A DNA stretch of 64,000 nucleotides. It comes from Bathynomus jamesi. Its lineage: Eukaryota > Arthropoda > Malacostraca > Isopoda > Cirolanidae. Below, one piece after another: positions 54,735 to 64,000 of the stretch. The stretch is taken from positions 532,001-596,000 of the forward strand of contig JAJOZX010002359.1 in the NCBI GenBank assembly GCA_023014485.1, given 5' to 3'. Position numbers and translations under genes: made by a program. The notes beneath the pieces are model-generated. The model was not told where the DNA came from and did not search any database. It was given only the letters and a program-made list of their open reading frames with translations. Every line of letters begins with the position of its first letter. Position 1 is the stretch's first letter.

Positions 54735-54753
54735 CCCACACACGGACCACCAA
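54735..54753 (-). other. Primer binding site of the BEL/Pao element
   Basis: Directly inside the 5' LTR the minus strand reads ttggtggtccgtgtgtggg. The TGG start fits a tRNA 3' CCA end. I cannot say which tRNA. Confidence 0.6.
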
Positions 54754-55473
54754 TGCGAAAAATGCTCTGTATGAATTGGTCCACAATTAACCCACCCCTT
54801 ATATCTCCAGTCTAACTATAGAGTAGATCAAGTCTAGCCTAGAGGGGTCAGCCTAGAGATTCCGGAAATGGTCCAGAGCGGGCAGATAAATTGAGGTCCA
54901 CAGTAGGATTCCTCACCAAATTAGGTTAGGGCAATCTACCTTCACCTTTGTTAAGCTATGAGTTGATGCTGGGTCTTAGGCCACAATGTAGGCCTAACTT
55001 GTCTGACCCAGCTTAATTTAATGTGATTAATTTGCTGGGTTAAAAACACAATTAGTCACTTACTGTTAGTTATTAGAGAGTCTCTTTTCTCCTTCCTGTT
55101 TAATTGTCGAGAGCGTACTTGCTGGTGGGGATCTTTTTCGTTGTTCGTTCTCGTCCCTTCTCCGGTTCCGTCCTTTCGCCCTGTTCCTCGTTTTCGTTCT
55201 CCTTTGTTCTCCTCTTCGCGGGGCTTTTTCCACCAGCGTTGTCTTGGTTTTTTCCTCGGTTGGTTGAGCGGTAATGTATATCTATTACCGAGCACGCTCT
55301 TCTCACACAGTATATAAATACTAGTGTGGAGAATAACTCTGGTGAGCAACCAATTGGTTTCATCCACCCAGTTATTGACATAAAAGGAATTTAATAATTG
55401 TTAGATTAACTACCTACCTACTCAGTGAACCATTTTCGTTACCTCCCAACTACCCACTCATCAGTTTTCCATA
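54754..55473 (-). repeat. 5' LTR of the BEL/Pao element
   Basis: Same length and sequence as the left LTR except for one base I could see. It drives transcription leftward into gag. Confidence 0.92.
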
Positions 55474-55528
55474 TAAGTGTTGGTCCATATTTTTTCGATG
55501 TGAGTGTGATTGATCTAAGATATCTAGA

Positions 55529-55619
55529 GATATGATAATAAAAACCCACTCTGATAGACAGAGTTTATTTCCACAACAGTTTCGATGCCCACTGCCCTCT
55601 GTCTATTTATTATCATATT
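55529..55619. repeat. Small inverted-repeat insertion
   Basis: gatatgataataaa... agacagag on the left mirrors ctctgtctatttattatcat on the right, with an interior of about 35 bp. It sits in the right-hand piece of the split mariner and has no counterpart in the transposase reading, so it is probably a small MITE. Confidence 0.5.
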
Positions 55620-55624
55620 TTGAC

Positions 55625-56011
55625 CTTCACGTAGAAAAAAGTGGTGTTTTGCATTTATATCTACAGATGTCTCATTGGTTATTTCCCGAACTTGATAAAG
55701 TGAGCCTCGTAAACTGCTACTTTACAACAAGACGGTGCACCGGCCCATTATGCTATTAACGTGGGTAATTTCTTCAACAACCAATTTCCATTGTGGAATG
55801 GGCGAGGAGGATCTCTCGACTGGCCTCCCAGAAGTCCCGACCTCACAACTTGTGATAACTGGTTGTGGTCTTCTTCGAAGAACAAATCTAGCCACATCCG
55901 CACCCACTCTGTTGAAGAGTTAAAAATGGAAATGCTTTACATTTTCTCAACCATTACGCCTGAAATGCTTCAAAATGCTTCATGGCGCATTTTTTCTTAT
56001 TTTTTGTTTAA
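55625..56011 (+). pseudogene. Mariner transposase, C-terminal half
   Basis: Continues the 45540-46106 piece: YLQMSHWLFPELDKVSL, a decayed copy of the second-Asp region (TTRRCTGPLCY in this frame), then LDWPPRSPDLTTCDNWLWSS with the third catalytic position, and STITPEMLQNASWRIFSYF to the stop. The 80 bp right end follows. Confidence 0.8.
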
Positions 56012-56111
56012 ATAAAATATTTTAAAAGTTAAAACTCATTCTTTTATAAATCATTCTATACGACCCGAGCGCGACTTTTTCGCCATCCCTGTAGACAGAG
56101 AGAGTGAGAGA

Positions 56112-56351
56112 CAGAGCGCGTTCACAAAAGTAAATAGGCAACTTTGGTTTATTTCCGTAATTTTGTTTATTTGACAATAAAAGTCAATAAGTAACAAAAT
56201 ATTCAACTTAATATACAGTATTTAGAATTGTGTTGTTTTCCCTTTCGCATTATGTAAAGGTGAAACACGTTCTGGCATTTCATTCATGAGTTTGCAGTTT
56301 GTTCTGGAGAACAACATCGTCGTGTCTATTTACTTTGTTGAACCCTCTCTG
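56112..56351. mobile_element. MITE, same family as 63451-63646
   Basis: Left cagagcgcgttcacaaaagt and right actttgttgaaccctctctg are inverted. The interior (ttagaattgtgttgttttcc) matches that of the copy near the window end. No coding sequence. Confidence 0.7.
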
Positions 56352-56427
56352 TATATATATATATATATATACACACAGTATATATATATGAAAATTATTT
56401 CGCGAAAGTAACACGTGAAAAATATTT

Positions 56428-56578
56428 ATGATGAATAAAACCACGAAGGAAAGGAAACACAGAATGGTGCTCAAGCGCTTTCGTCTAATGAGATCCTCAG
56501 GAACACTGAGGATGTCATTAGACGAAAGCGCTTGAGCACCATTCTGTGTTTCCTTTCCTTCGTGGTTTTATTCATCAT
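56428..56578. repeat. Palindrome of the PLE ribozyme end
   Basis: Two 73-bp arms (56428-56500 and 56506-56578) with a 5-nt spacer, differing by one mismatch. Each arm is the PLE segment atgatgaataaaaccacgaa through the ribozyme core. The flanking sequence at 56385-56427 is the tail that normally joins the PLE ORF start. Thus two PLE ends are joined head-to-head 43 kb from the array. Confidence 0.88.
56467..56506 (-). ncRNA. Hammerhead-like motif within the palindrome
   Basis: Same layout as the PLE ribozymes: GTGTTC, CTGAGGA, T, a stem II now CTC-ATTA-GAC with one C-C mismatch, GAA, AGC-GCT, T, GAGCAC. The opposite arm (plus strand, from 56506) lacks the correct stem I strand because it meets the spacer. 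Activity is doubtful. Confidence 0.55.
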
Positions 56579-56724
56579 ATATATATACACAGGAAGGTCC
56601 CGGTTAACACGGTTTGGGTTAACACGGTATTCGATGTTACGCGGTTTATAATTTGTGACCATAATCCCGTTATATGCAGTATAATTTCACTTATCGCGGG
56701 AAAAAATATTTTATTTGCAAAACA

Positions 56725-57500
56725 AAAGCAAGTCTCCTTCGCGATATTGAAAATGCGAAACAGAAATTAATGAATGGAGATCCTGATATGGAACGTGCTA
56801 TGAAAGTCTGTCGAGATACATTGTGTATTGACCAGAGCTGGGCACCGCAAACTCAAAATCACTTCCGCAATCGCAAATCCGCAAACTCAAACCTTACCTT
56901 CCGCAACCCCAAATCCGCAAACTGCTTGCCATTTTTGGTGCCGCAAGCGCAAATCCGCAAACGCAAACCATATTTCCAATTTTTACAGTGCTGGGCACTT
57001 CCGCAAACACTTCCGCAAACCGCAAATTCCGCAATCGCAATTTTAACTATAAAAAGTATCCAAAACATTAAAGAGGTATACAAAGTTTTTATATCTTTTT
57101 AATATTTAATGTTTTAGCCTTGTTTTTATTAAAAACAAGGCTAAATAATTTATTACAATAAATCACTATTGTAGAAGAAATAAAAATACTACGGAGTGGC
57201 GGGAAAGATGACGCGCACCCTGCCAGCCAATTGGCGGCCAGTGACAGCAGCGTCACAGCACTAGCGGGCTTGGCCAGTGGCCACGTGGGAAATTTGCGGA
57301 AAGATTTGCGTTTGCGGTCTTAGTTCCGCAACGCAAATTCACTAATTTGCGATGACTTTGCCGCAAACGCAAATCCGCAAACGAAAAACATACTTCCGCA
57401 ATTGCGGAATTTGCGGTTTGCGGAAGTGTTTGCGGAAGTGCCCAGCTCTGGTATTGACAATGACAAAGCCTCACTTTTACGTTATTTTACAAAGAAATAA
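56725..57500 (+). pseudogene. Short coding remnant in the Tigger-like element
   Basis: The plus strand reads AKQKLMNGDPDMERAMKVC and RDTLCID up to the hAT insertion. Removing the MITE and one target copy, sense resumes as NDKASLLRYFTKK and a stop. It is probably the end of a Tigger/Jerky-type transposase; I cannot confirm this from so little sequence. Confidence 0.45.
56833..57450. mobile_element. hAT MITE with perfect 8-bp target duplication
   Basis: The 618-bp element starts CAGAGCTGGGCACC and ends in the complement gcccagctctg. It is flanked on both sides by GTATTGAC (56825-56832 and 57451-57458). Many copies of the subterminal word CCGCAAAC and its complement lie near both ends, typical of hAT transposase binding arrays. 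A 13-bp inverted repeat lies near its centre (ttagccttgtttt and complement, 57114-57144). No transposase. Confidence 0.93.
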
Positions 57501-57849
57501 AAATAATCATTCATTTTTTGTACACATGCATGTGCTTTTCAATAAACTTTAAAACAAATGAATCAATTTATTTACTACCTTACCTTTGTATAATGTACTG
57601 TACTGTACATAGTAATAAAAACAAGTCAAAGTCGACAGCCTAAATATTTTTTTTTTTAACTTGGCAATATTAACCAGTTTTACATGTTATATTGTTCCCG
57701 GTGAATGCGGCTACGCAACTATATCGCGGTATTCTGCTTGCGTTGGCAACATTAGCAATTTTTACATGTTATATCAATCCCGCTTAATGTGGTTTTCACT
57801 TATCGCGGTATTCTGCTTGCACCAATTAACCGCGATAACCGGGACCTTC

Positions 57850-57883
<34 letters not shown>

Positions 57884-58146
57884 TAATGGCCAAAATTCTG
57901 GACACTTTTTATAGAGAGACAGACCATTTCGCTTTTCTGATCTTTGCTGCGCATAAACTATTTAGTATTGAATTTTTAGGCATATTTTAATGTTCTTTAA
58001 TATATTTTATATTGAGATAAATATTTTTGTTTCAATCAAACAGTTACTATGACATTTTCTTGAACTAAAACACATATTTATATAAAAAACAAGCTAAAAT
58101 CATATTTTTATTCAGAAAGTACAGATATATAAAAACATATTTAATG

Positions 58147-59184
58147 CTAGTATTTAGTTGGATAACCTTTTGCTTTGATGACTGCATCGATTCTTCTTGG
58201 CAATGAATCAATTAGATGCTTTAAATCATCTGGGTTGATGATTCTGAACCAGGCCTTGATGATAGATTCAATCAACTCCATTTTGTTGCTTGGATTAGAC
58301 TTTGCTACCAGTTTCTTGAGTTTTTATCACAAATTTTCGATGGGATTAAGGTTTGGACATTGCCAGGCCACTGTAACACTTTGGTTTTATGGTCTTTAAG
58401 CCATTTCATACTTGATTTTGCCGTGTGACAAGGAGCACTGTCTTGCTGAAAGATTGCTCCATCTGAATTGTGTGGGAACATATCCTGAATTGAGGGGAGT
58501 AACTTCTTTTCCAAAATGTCTTCTTGGTATTTTTTAGCATTCAAAGTTCCATTTATAATTTGAATGCGTCCAACACCCCATCCATACATGCATCCCCACA
58601 CCATAACGCTGATAGGATGCTTCATAGTTGCTGTAATGCATTCAGGCAACACATCTTTTTTAGTCTGCGTCGCACACATTTCAATCTTTCACTTTCAAAA
58701 ATTGAAATCTTTGTCTCATCACTCCATATTACAGTGTACCCGTCTTCTAATGTCCATTCTTTGTGTTCTCTTGCCCACAGAAGGCGTTTTCTTCTCTGAA
58801 CTGCATTCAGGTATGGTTTCTTTCTAGGTATTCTTGCTTTAAGTCCACTGTCAAAAAGCCAACACCTTACAATTCTGTCACTTATGCTGACACCACTTGT
58901 TTCTAATGTATGCATTATTTCCTTTGATATCCTGCGACGATCAGTTAGGGATAATCTACAATACGCCGGTTGTCCTGTTCACTTGTCTTACTTCTTCCAG
59001 TTCTTTTGGCAGTTTTGACTGTACCAAGATCTTGAAAGCGTTGGCAAACCTTTCTTACTCCAGATTTTGTTGCCCCATCTCTGAGTCATTTGGCTATTTG
59101 TTCGAATGTATAACCTTCTTCTTGAAGGGTTACAGCTTTTCTTCGCTTAGATGGTGTCCAGTTTTTCCTAATATGAAGGGACAT
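58147..59184 (-). pseudogene. Tc1 transposase, decayed
   Basis: The ATG at 59184 opens MSLHIRKNWTPSKRRKAVTL, then a helix-turn-helix (EEGYTFEQIAK). The catalytic region shows VIWSDETKISIFES (first Asp), GAIFQQDSAPCHTAKSS (second Asp) and a damaged third site (WPGNVQTLIPSKIC), followed by a C-terminus ending GYPTKY. Expected full length is about 345 aa, the family norm. At least three frame changes, including one near 58640 and one at the third catalytic site. Confidence 0.87.
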
Positions 59185-59299
59185 GGCCAGCAGTGACAGT
59201 AATATGAAGGGATAAAGAGGAGAAGGAGACTTTGTTATTCGCGCGGCAACTTAACAATAACACAATGAAATGCAGCTGCCAAATTACTGTTTTCTGATT

Positions 59300-59366
59300 G
59301 ATCATCATAAGTGGCATGATTTGATGCTGATTGTTCATCATAAGTGGCGTGATTTGATGCTGATTC
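59300..59366. repeat. Two-unit tandem repeat in the Tc1 5' region
   Basis: The unit catcataagtggc(a/g)tgattt...gctgatt of about 31 bp occurs twice in tandem, upstream of the transposase start and inside the right inverted end. Confidence 0.75.
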
Positions 59367-59647
59367 GCTAAGTGAAATAGCGTGACTTTTCGCCGATTGA
59401 TCATTACAATTGACACAGGGACTGAGGCAATATGGCAATATTTCCAATGACGTGTACCTTTTTATTGTTTGTACGTATCTTCCAGCTTATTTTTTATAAA
59501 ATTATGTTTAATCGTATAAGGAATGCCTAATAAACACTTTTTCTACAAAAAAAATAATTAAAATTTGAATTCAATTAACCATACTCGACTTTAATAAAAA
59601 AAATCACGAAAAATGAGAAAGTGTCCAGAATTTTGGCCACTAGTGTG

Positions 59648-59687
<40 letters not shown>

Positions 59688-59689
59688 GT

Positions 59690-61543
59690 CGGGGTCAGTA
59701 TAGGGCGGCCATAAGGTGATGTAAACAGGAAGAAGAGTCTATTCGAGCATCAAAAGCCTGTGAAGCTCGCATAAATAACGATAATAACAAATTTTGGAAT
59801 TTTGTTAAGAATCAAACGGGTGTCAAAAATGTCCTCCCTCCGACAATCGATGGGGTGTCGGAGGAGGATGGAATTGCAAAGCTGTGGAAAAACCACTACT
59901 CTAACAGTGTTAACAGTATGAGTAGGGATAATCTTAAGATAGATTGCAGCGAAACGATTGTGGGAGGGACAAGGGAAAATATTTTTATATCATTTTCTAT
60001 TTTCTGAAGTAAATAGGTTAATTAAAGAGTTAAAGACTGGTTCTGCGTCAGGGGTAGATGACTTATCGAATGAGCACTTAAAATATGCAAATGACGTAGT
60101 ATATCTGCATATATCACTGCTCCTATCAGTCATGGTGGCTCATAGCTATATCCCTGCTATTGCTGTCGCTTCCTGCTTCTCAAAACTACTAGAAAAACTC
60201 TTGTTACTCCGATTAAATGATTTCCTATGGACATCTCCTAATCAGTTTGGCTTTAAAAGGTCCCACTCAACTGACCTGTGTATCTATGTACTTAAAGAAA
60301 CAATATCTAAATATATCGACAGTAATTCAACCATTTATAGCTGTTTCCTTGATATAAGTAAGGCATATGATAGGGTGAACCACAATATTTTATTTGCAAA
60401 ACTAGAAGACAGGAAGGTTCCCATATACATATTAAATTTATTGAAATTTTGGTATTCCCACCAATCTTTCACTGTTAGGTGGGGCAATGTACTATCCGAG
60501 TGTTTTGGCTTCTCTTGCGGGGTGAGACAAGGCTCCTTGCTCTACCCTATGCTGTTTAATGTGTATATTGACGGGTTAATTGCTTCACTTAATAAGGCAA
60601 CAGTGGGATGTTGTATAGATAACACAAGGATAAATAACTTAGTTTATGCCGATGATATGGTGTTAATAAGTCCCTCTGTTAAAGGTCTGGATCGGCTACT
60701 AAACGTCTGCGAAGTGTATTCGCAGAAACATGATATTCTTTTTAATGTTACAGGAACTAAGGTTATGCAATTTCATCCTAAAAGCTGTAATCAGCCAGCT
60801 GATATAAGGTTTAAAATGAATGGTGAAGTAATTGAGGAAGTACAAGAGTTTAAGTATTTGGGTCAAACTAAAGACACTCTTTCGTACTTTCTGCAGTAAT
60901 ATATACGGTCAGCAACTTTGGGTGAATTATAAAAAAGGTTCTGGCAGTACCCTAAATTTGCTGTACAACAGGTCTTTTAGACTCTTACATAAATTACCTC
61001 CGAGATGCTCAGCTTCGCAAATGTTTGCTACCCGCAATGTCCCGAGCTTCCCGGAGGTAACAAGACGTGCTCAACACAGTCTAATGCAAAGAATTAAAAA
61101 ATCAACCAACCCGATCATCCAAGCTATCCATGAGTCCTGCCATTTATCCTCTAAGCCAGTGGTCGGCGAACAGGGGTAAATTACCCCAAATGGGGTACAT
61201 TTAAAACTTTTGGGGGTAATGCGTGCGGTATGAGAGACACCATATGCAACAATTTTAAGAGCAATTGGCTTGTTTTTGTTTACTTTGAAGTCTGGGGTAA
61301 TTTCACTTTACTCAAATAGATTTTTGGGTAATACCCAAAAAAGTTCCCCGACCCATGCTCTAAGCTATGGACTTCTTGGTACGAAAACGTCTATTTGTAG
61401 CTCCACTTAACTTCGACAGTGCAGTATTATTTCTAATCAATTGTGTATATTTCTATCCTTAGTATATGAACTGTCATTGTATTAATAATATTTGTCATAT
61501 GGACTATAGTCTGCCAATAAACCTTTTCATTTTCATTTTCATA
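59690..61543 (+). pseudogene. LINE reverse transcriptase and 3' end (CR1/jockey-like)
   Basis: 5'-truncated LINE. The first part reads NNDNNKFWNFVKNQTGVKNV and LKIDCSETIVGGTREN. A 313-aa frame (59958-60899) holds the RT: EVNRLIKELKTGSASGVDDL, PNQFGFKRSHSTDLC, FLDISKAYDRVN, CGVRQGSLLYPMLFNVYIDG and VYADDMVLISPS (YADD at 60644-60655). After a frame change come the C-terminal blocks SNIYGQQLWVNYKKGSGSTL and RCSASQMFATRNVPSF. The 3' end is ttttcattttcattttcat, a typical simple-repeat LINE tail. Same family as 26748-27360. Confidence 0.88.
61157..61357. mobile_element. hAT MITE in the LINE 3' coding end
   Basis: 201 bp starting cagtggtcggcgaac and ending ttccccgacccatg, imperfect inverted ends, flanked by the 8-bp duplication CTCTAAGC (61149-61156 and 61358-61365). 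Across it the LINE reading resumes as SKLWTSWYENVYL and stops. Confidence 0.9.
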
Positions 61544-62056
61544 TAGTGGTCGTTTATGACCTTTTGCAGACTTTTTGTAATTTAATGAAAGATGGGACTT
61601 TATGAAACCATTCCAGTTGATGAGAACGAAAAACTGTATTTCACCCCAAACTGAAATGTTGGGTTTGCAAAAATGAAGGGTTTATTTATAATATAATTTC
61701 TGATACGAATTTTGACAAATGAAAAACATAAGTTACGGTTTGAAAGATGTGATATGAATTTCAAGAGGCCTCAGGTAAATCCCAGAAAAAGGTACGTGAA
61801 TTCCTGCACGTAAACATCCGAACAGATCTCAATTTGTTCTTACTGGAACCCTTGACATTTTTTATTTAACGAATGATGTGTGGGAATACCAGTCACGTGA
61901 TGCCACATCTCTTTTTTCATCCAGTCATGTATTCGAAAATAGTCTTAGTGTTCAAATAGTGGTTAGAATATATAATTAAATAATTTAATGCTCTCAAATA
62001 GGTCAAATAGGTTAGGTAAATAATATAAAGCAGTTAGGAATTTCGTAAAACTCCTA
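61544..62056. other. Gene-free stretch
   Basis: AT-rich single-copy-like sequence between the LINE tail and the next MITE. No coding signal. Confidence 0.5.
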
Positions 62057-62064
62057 AAATAATG

Positions 62065-62255
62065 GGTGCTACTACGTATAGTATGCGGTCTACCTACGAT
62101 TCGGCGGTCTACCTTTTAATTATTGCTTCTTATCTTGTTTACTAATCGCCCTTGACGATTGGTTAGGTTTAGTAATGATATTTTCGTTAGTTTTAACGAA
62201 AATATCATGACTAAACCTAACCAGTCGTAGGTAGACCGCATACTATAGTAGCACC
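62065..62255. mobile_element. Short MITE with 8-bp target duplication
   Basis: 191 bp. Inverted ends GGTGCTACTACGTATAGTAT and complement over about 37 bp. Flanked by AAATAATG (62057-62064 and 62256-62263). The interior holds a perfect stem from ggttaggtttag and its complement around gatattttcgtt. The 8-bp duplication and GG ends suggest a hAT, P or Merlin derivation; undecided. Confidence 0.88.
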
Positions 62256-62263
62256 AAATAATG

Positions 62264-63450
62264 TATTTAGAGTTGTTTGTAAGTTCCAGGATCTTGGTAC
62301 AAAAAGCTCAAAAAATATTTTGGTGGAAGGCGCAATCACAGATGGGAAATGACGAACTAGACGAAACAAGAGGGCGCAGAGAGGGGGTTGCACACAGACC
62401 ATCAGAAGATCGTATTTACCACCCCTTGTCACTTTTATTTTAACATCTCGCCTCGAAGCCGTGGGAAATAGTACCTACAGTACTTTTAAAATGAACTTCG
62501 GCCAGTAAATTAAATTTCATTTTCTCCTAGGGCTTACGAAGGACAATTCTCTTCAGGCCCTAGGTTATACGCTCGTTTCGCTAAGCCTATTCTGTATTCC
62601 AGATTAAGGCCTACTTCTCCGTTCTATTATTATATAACATAAGTTTAAATATCAACACTTTGGTGTTGTTTAAAATTCGCGATAGAGACACGCTCATTAA
62701 TATGAAGTAAGTGGAAAACGTTTTAATTAGCTGGGGTGAGTAATCTTACGACGTAAAACATTAAGATATAATTGTCAGGCTACTATCTAATGGACCACGC
62801 TACGGCATCAACAGTAACATCCTTTCGGTGTAAGGGTCACGCTACCAAAAGAAAGATGTGAATTAAATGTGTTTATAAACTTTGTGTGGGTGGCAATATT
62901 CTCTGTGCAACATTCCGAATTTATGTTCTAATACCCATCGCAACAATGTTCGGGTTTGTTCATGATGACGCTCATTTCTCAAATTACGTTGCCACCCACC
63001 CACGAACGGAAGTGCCACCACCCACCGACTAACAACATTCGGGGTCAACGGAAGGAGGAACGTCACCCCGGGAGAAACCCCGCACTCACTCAACAGGAAA
63101 AGAAAAAATGAAAAAAAAAAATCGTAAAGGGAGAATGGAAAACTTTTATATAAAATAAAACAACAAAAAGTTTATATAAAAATAAAATAAAACTTTATTA
63201 CTCTAAGCTTTTGCGATTCCCAAATTGTGCTATAAATTAAGCTCGAAGGGTATGAACAGATTTTATTAAATCAAGAATACTTCAGGTAAAAATTTGAAAT
63301 TTATATAACAATTTCGAAAATCTTTTACGGTCGCGTAAAATTTGAAACTAAAAATAAAATAAGGTTATTGATCTTGTCGCTAAGACCACAAGATGGAACT
63401 ATACGCAATAATGCAAACAGGATTTATGAAATTAGTGTTACAGTGTTGTG
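62264..63450. other. Gene-free stretch
   Basis: No motif in the short ORFs on either strand. A GC-richer patch at 62980-63085 (cacccaccgac...) has no recognisable family. Confidence 0.5.
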
Positions 63451-63646
63451 CAGAGGATTGACAAAAGTAAACAGACACCTTCGGTTTTTCCATTGTTTTT
63501 GATTTGATAATAAATTCAATAAATAATAACAGATTTACTGCAGCAATATATTTAGAATCGTGTTTTCCCTTTACTGTTATTTAAAGATGAGCTTTACCAT
63601 TTAAGGACAACTATTGTGGTGTCTTTTTACGTTTGTCAACCCTCTG
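63451..63646. mobile_element. MITE with mariner-type ends
   Basis: 196 bp. Left cagaggattgacaaaagtaa and right (complement of acgtttgtcaaccctctg) are inverted; tacagtgttgtg and tatatc flank it. Sister copy at 56112-56351. Confidence 0.8.
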
Positions 63647-63762
63647 TATATCTAATGGAGCAATTAATTGTTTGGAAACGGTAGTCTGCATAATGTCACA
63701 ACTTTATTTTACAGTGTATAGAAGTACACTGTAAATTTTAATTAATCCATACAGGTCATTAA

Positions 63763-64000
63763 TATTAAAATTTTAATTGGTTCATTTGAAACAATTGTGA
63801 AACGATTTCTTGGTAAATCCAATGGTCTATTTTTCCTTTCTGAACCAATTTTGAACCAATTATATTTTTAGTATTAGTATGATTGGTTCAAAATCTGTCC
63901 AGGAAATAAAAATGTTCCAACTGCTTCAAAAATGGACTATTTCCTTTTACAAGAAAGTTTCATAATCGGTTCAGCAAATAGAACAATTAAAATTTTAATA
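63763..64000. mobile_element. Terminal-inverted-repeat element reaching the window edge
   Basis: tattaaaattttaattg at 63763 is mirrored at 63984-64000, with further matches inward for about 50 bp (tgaaacgatttcttg against caagaaagtttca). The interior repeats ttgaaccaatt-type words. It may end exactly at or just past the window. Confidence 0.7.

Larger units (their letters stand above)
47920..55473 (-). mobile_element. BEL/Pao LTR retrotransposon
   Basis: 7,554 bp with 720-bp LTRs at both ends and a 5-bp target duplication TAAGT (47915-47919 and 55474-55478). Gag, protease, RT, RNase H and integrase are read leftward, so the 5' LTR is the right-hand one. The RT has the YVDN box and the pol C-terminus a DUF5641-like domain, both marks of BEL/Pao. 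I could find one difference between the two LTRs (g/a near 48089 and 54923), so insertion was recent. It landed inside the split mariner. Confidence 0.94.
45321..56091 (+). mobile_element. Mariner element split by later insertions
   Basis: The left end CAGGGATGGCCAAAAGTCGC (45321) is mirrored at 56091 (complement of gcgactttttcgccatccctg). Both flanks are TA. The transposase is in two pieces (45540-46106 and 55625-56011) in the right order. The 9.5 kb between them hold a decayed gene-family fragment and a BEL/Pao retrotransposon. The original mariner would be about 1.3 kb. Confidence 0.85.
56590..57852. mobile_element. Pogo/Tigger-like element interrupted by a hAT MITE
   Basis: Left CAGGAAGGTCCCGGTTAACA and right (complement of ttaaccgcgataaccgggac plus cttcctg) form inverted ends rich in CCCGGTTA/TATCGCGG words, as in Tigger-like elements. 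The interior keeps a short coding piece (about 56725-57500). AT runs flank the element. Confidence 0.75.
57883..59645 (-). mobile_element. Tc1-type transposon
   Basis: Left ctaatggccaaaattctgga and right (complement of tccagaattttggccactag) are inverted ends of the canonical Tc1 form. About 1.76 kb, the normal length of an autonomous Tc1. TA runs flank it. Confidence 0.92.

Noticed and set aside
62863..63093. 76-aa minus-strand ORF near the window end
   Set aside because: Composition follows local GC-rich repeats (cacccacc); no motif and no neighbouring gene support.

Overview
This is eukaryotic, almost certainly arthropod, intergenic DNA. The long (AT)n, (TG)n and (AG)n microsatellites, the Penelope-like, BEL/Pao and Polinton elements, and the many Tc1/mariner copies ending at TA dinucleotides support this. 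A decapod crustacean is my best guess, but it is an inference; nothing here is species-diagnostic. I see no intact single-copy host gene, rRNA or tRNA. The one candidate for a non-transposon gene is a short two-exon gene with a TATA box at about 14.35-15.42 kb.

Layout. (1) 1-13.53 kb: five copies of one Penelope-like retroelement (PLE). Four lie head-to-tail on the minus strand with a period of about 3.0 kb. The fifth is inverted and meets the fourth head-to-head near 10.74 kb. The inter-copy segments carry a 40-nt hammerhead ribozyme and a doubled unit of about 120 bp. (2) 13.53-14.2 kb: microsatellite-linked repeat block. (3) 14.35-25.44 kb: the short spliced gene, then a decayed Polinton/Maverick. 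On the minus strand it has the integrase tail, a minor capsid-type protein, a small basic protein, the major capsid protein and an adenain-like protease; on the plus strand it has a protein-primed DNA polymerase B and small unknown ORFs. Two fragments of one mariner family interrupt it. (4) 25.4-36.5 kb: AT-rich repeats, LINE and mariner debris, a nearly full-length LINE whose ORF1 carries three CCCH zinc fingers, and a foldback MITE. (5) 36.56-41.88 kb: a 5.3-kb element with 256-259-bp inverted repeats and TA flanks. Its single large gene encodes a FEN1/PIN-like nuclease with a C-terminal CXC (tesmin/TSO1) domain and no DDE transposase that I can see. This is the best candidate for something under-described. 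(6) 42.4-47.9 kb: MITEs, a Tc1 foldback and two pieces of an unnamed multicopy arthropod gene family. (7) 45.32-56.09 kb: a mariner element split by later insertions, including a 7.55-kb BEL/Pao retrotransposon with near-identical 720-bp LTRs and a TAAGT target duplication. (8) 56.1-64 kb: a palindrome made of the PLE ribozyme end, a pogo/Tigger-like element with a hAT MITE nested in it, a Tc1 element, a LINE 3' half with its own hAT MITE, and further MITEs.

Almost every coding region is broken by small indels or stops, so I call them pseudogenes. Several breaks are single-base indels in short runs, concentrated in the first 5 kb, so some may be assembly errors. Family assignments rest on motifs read by eye; no database search was run.
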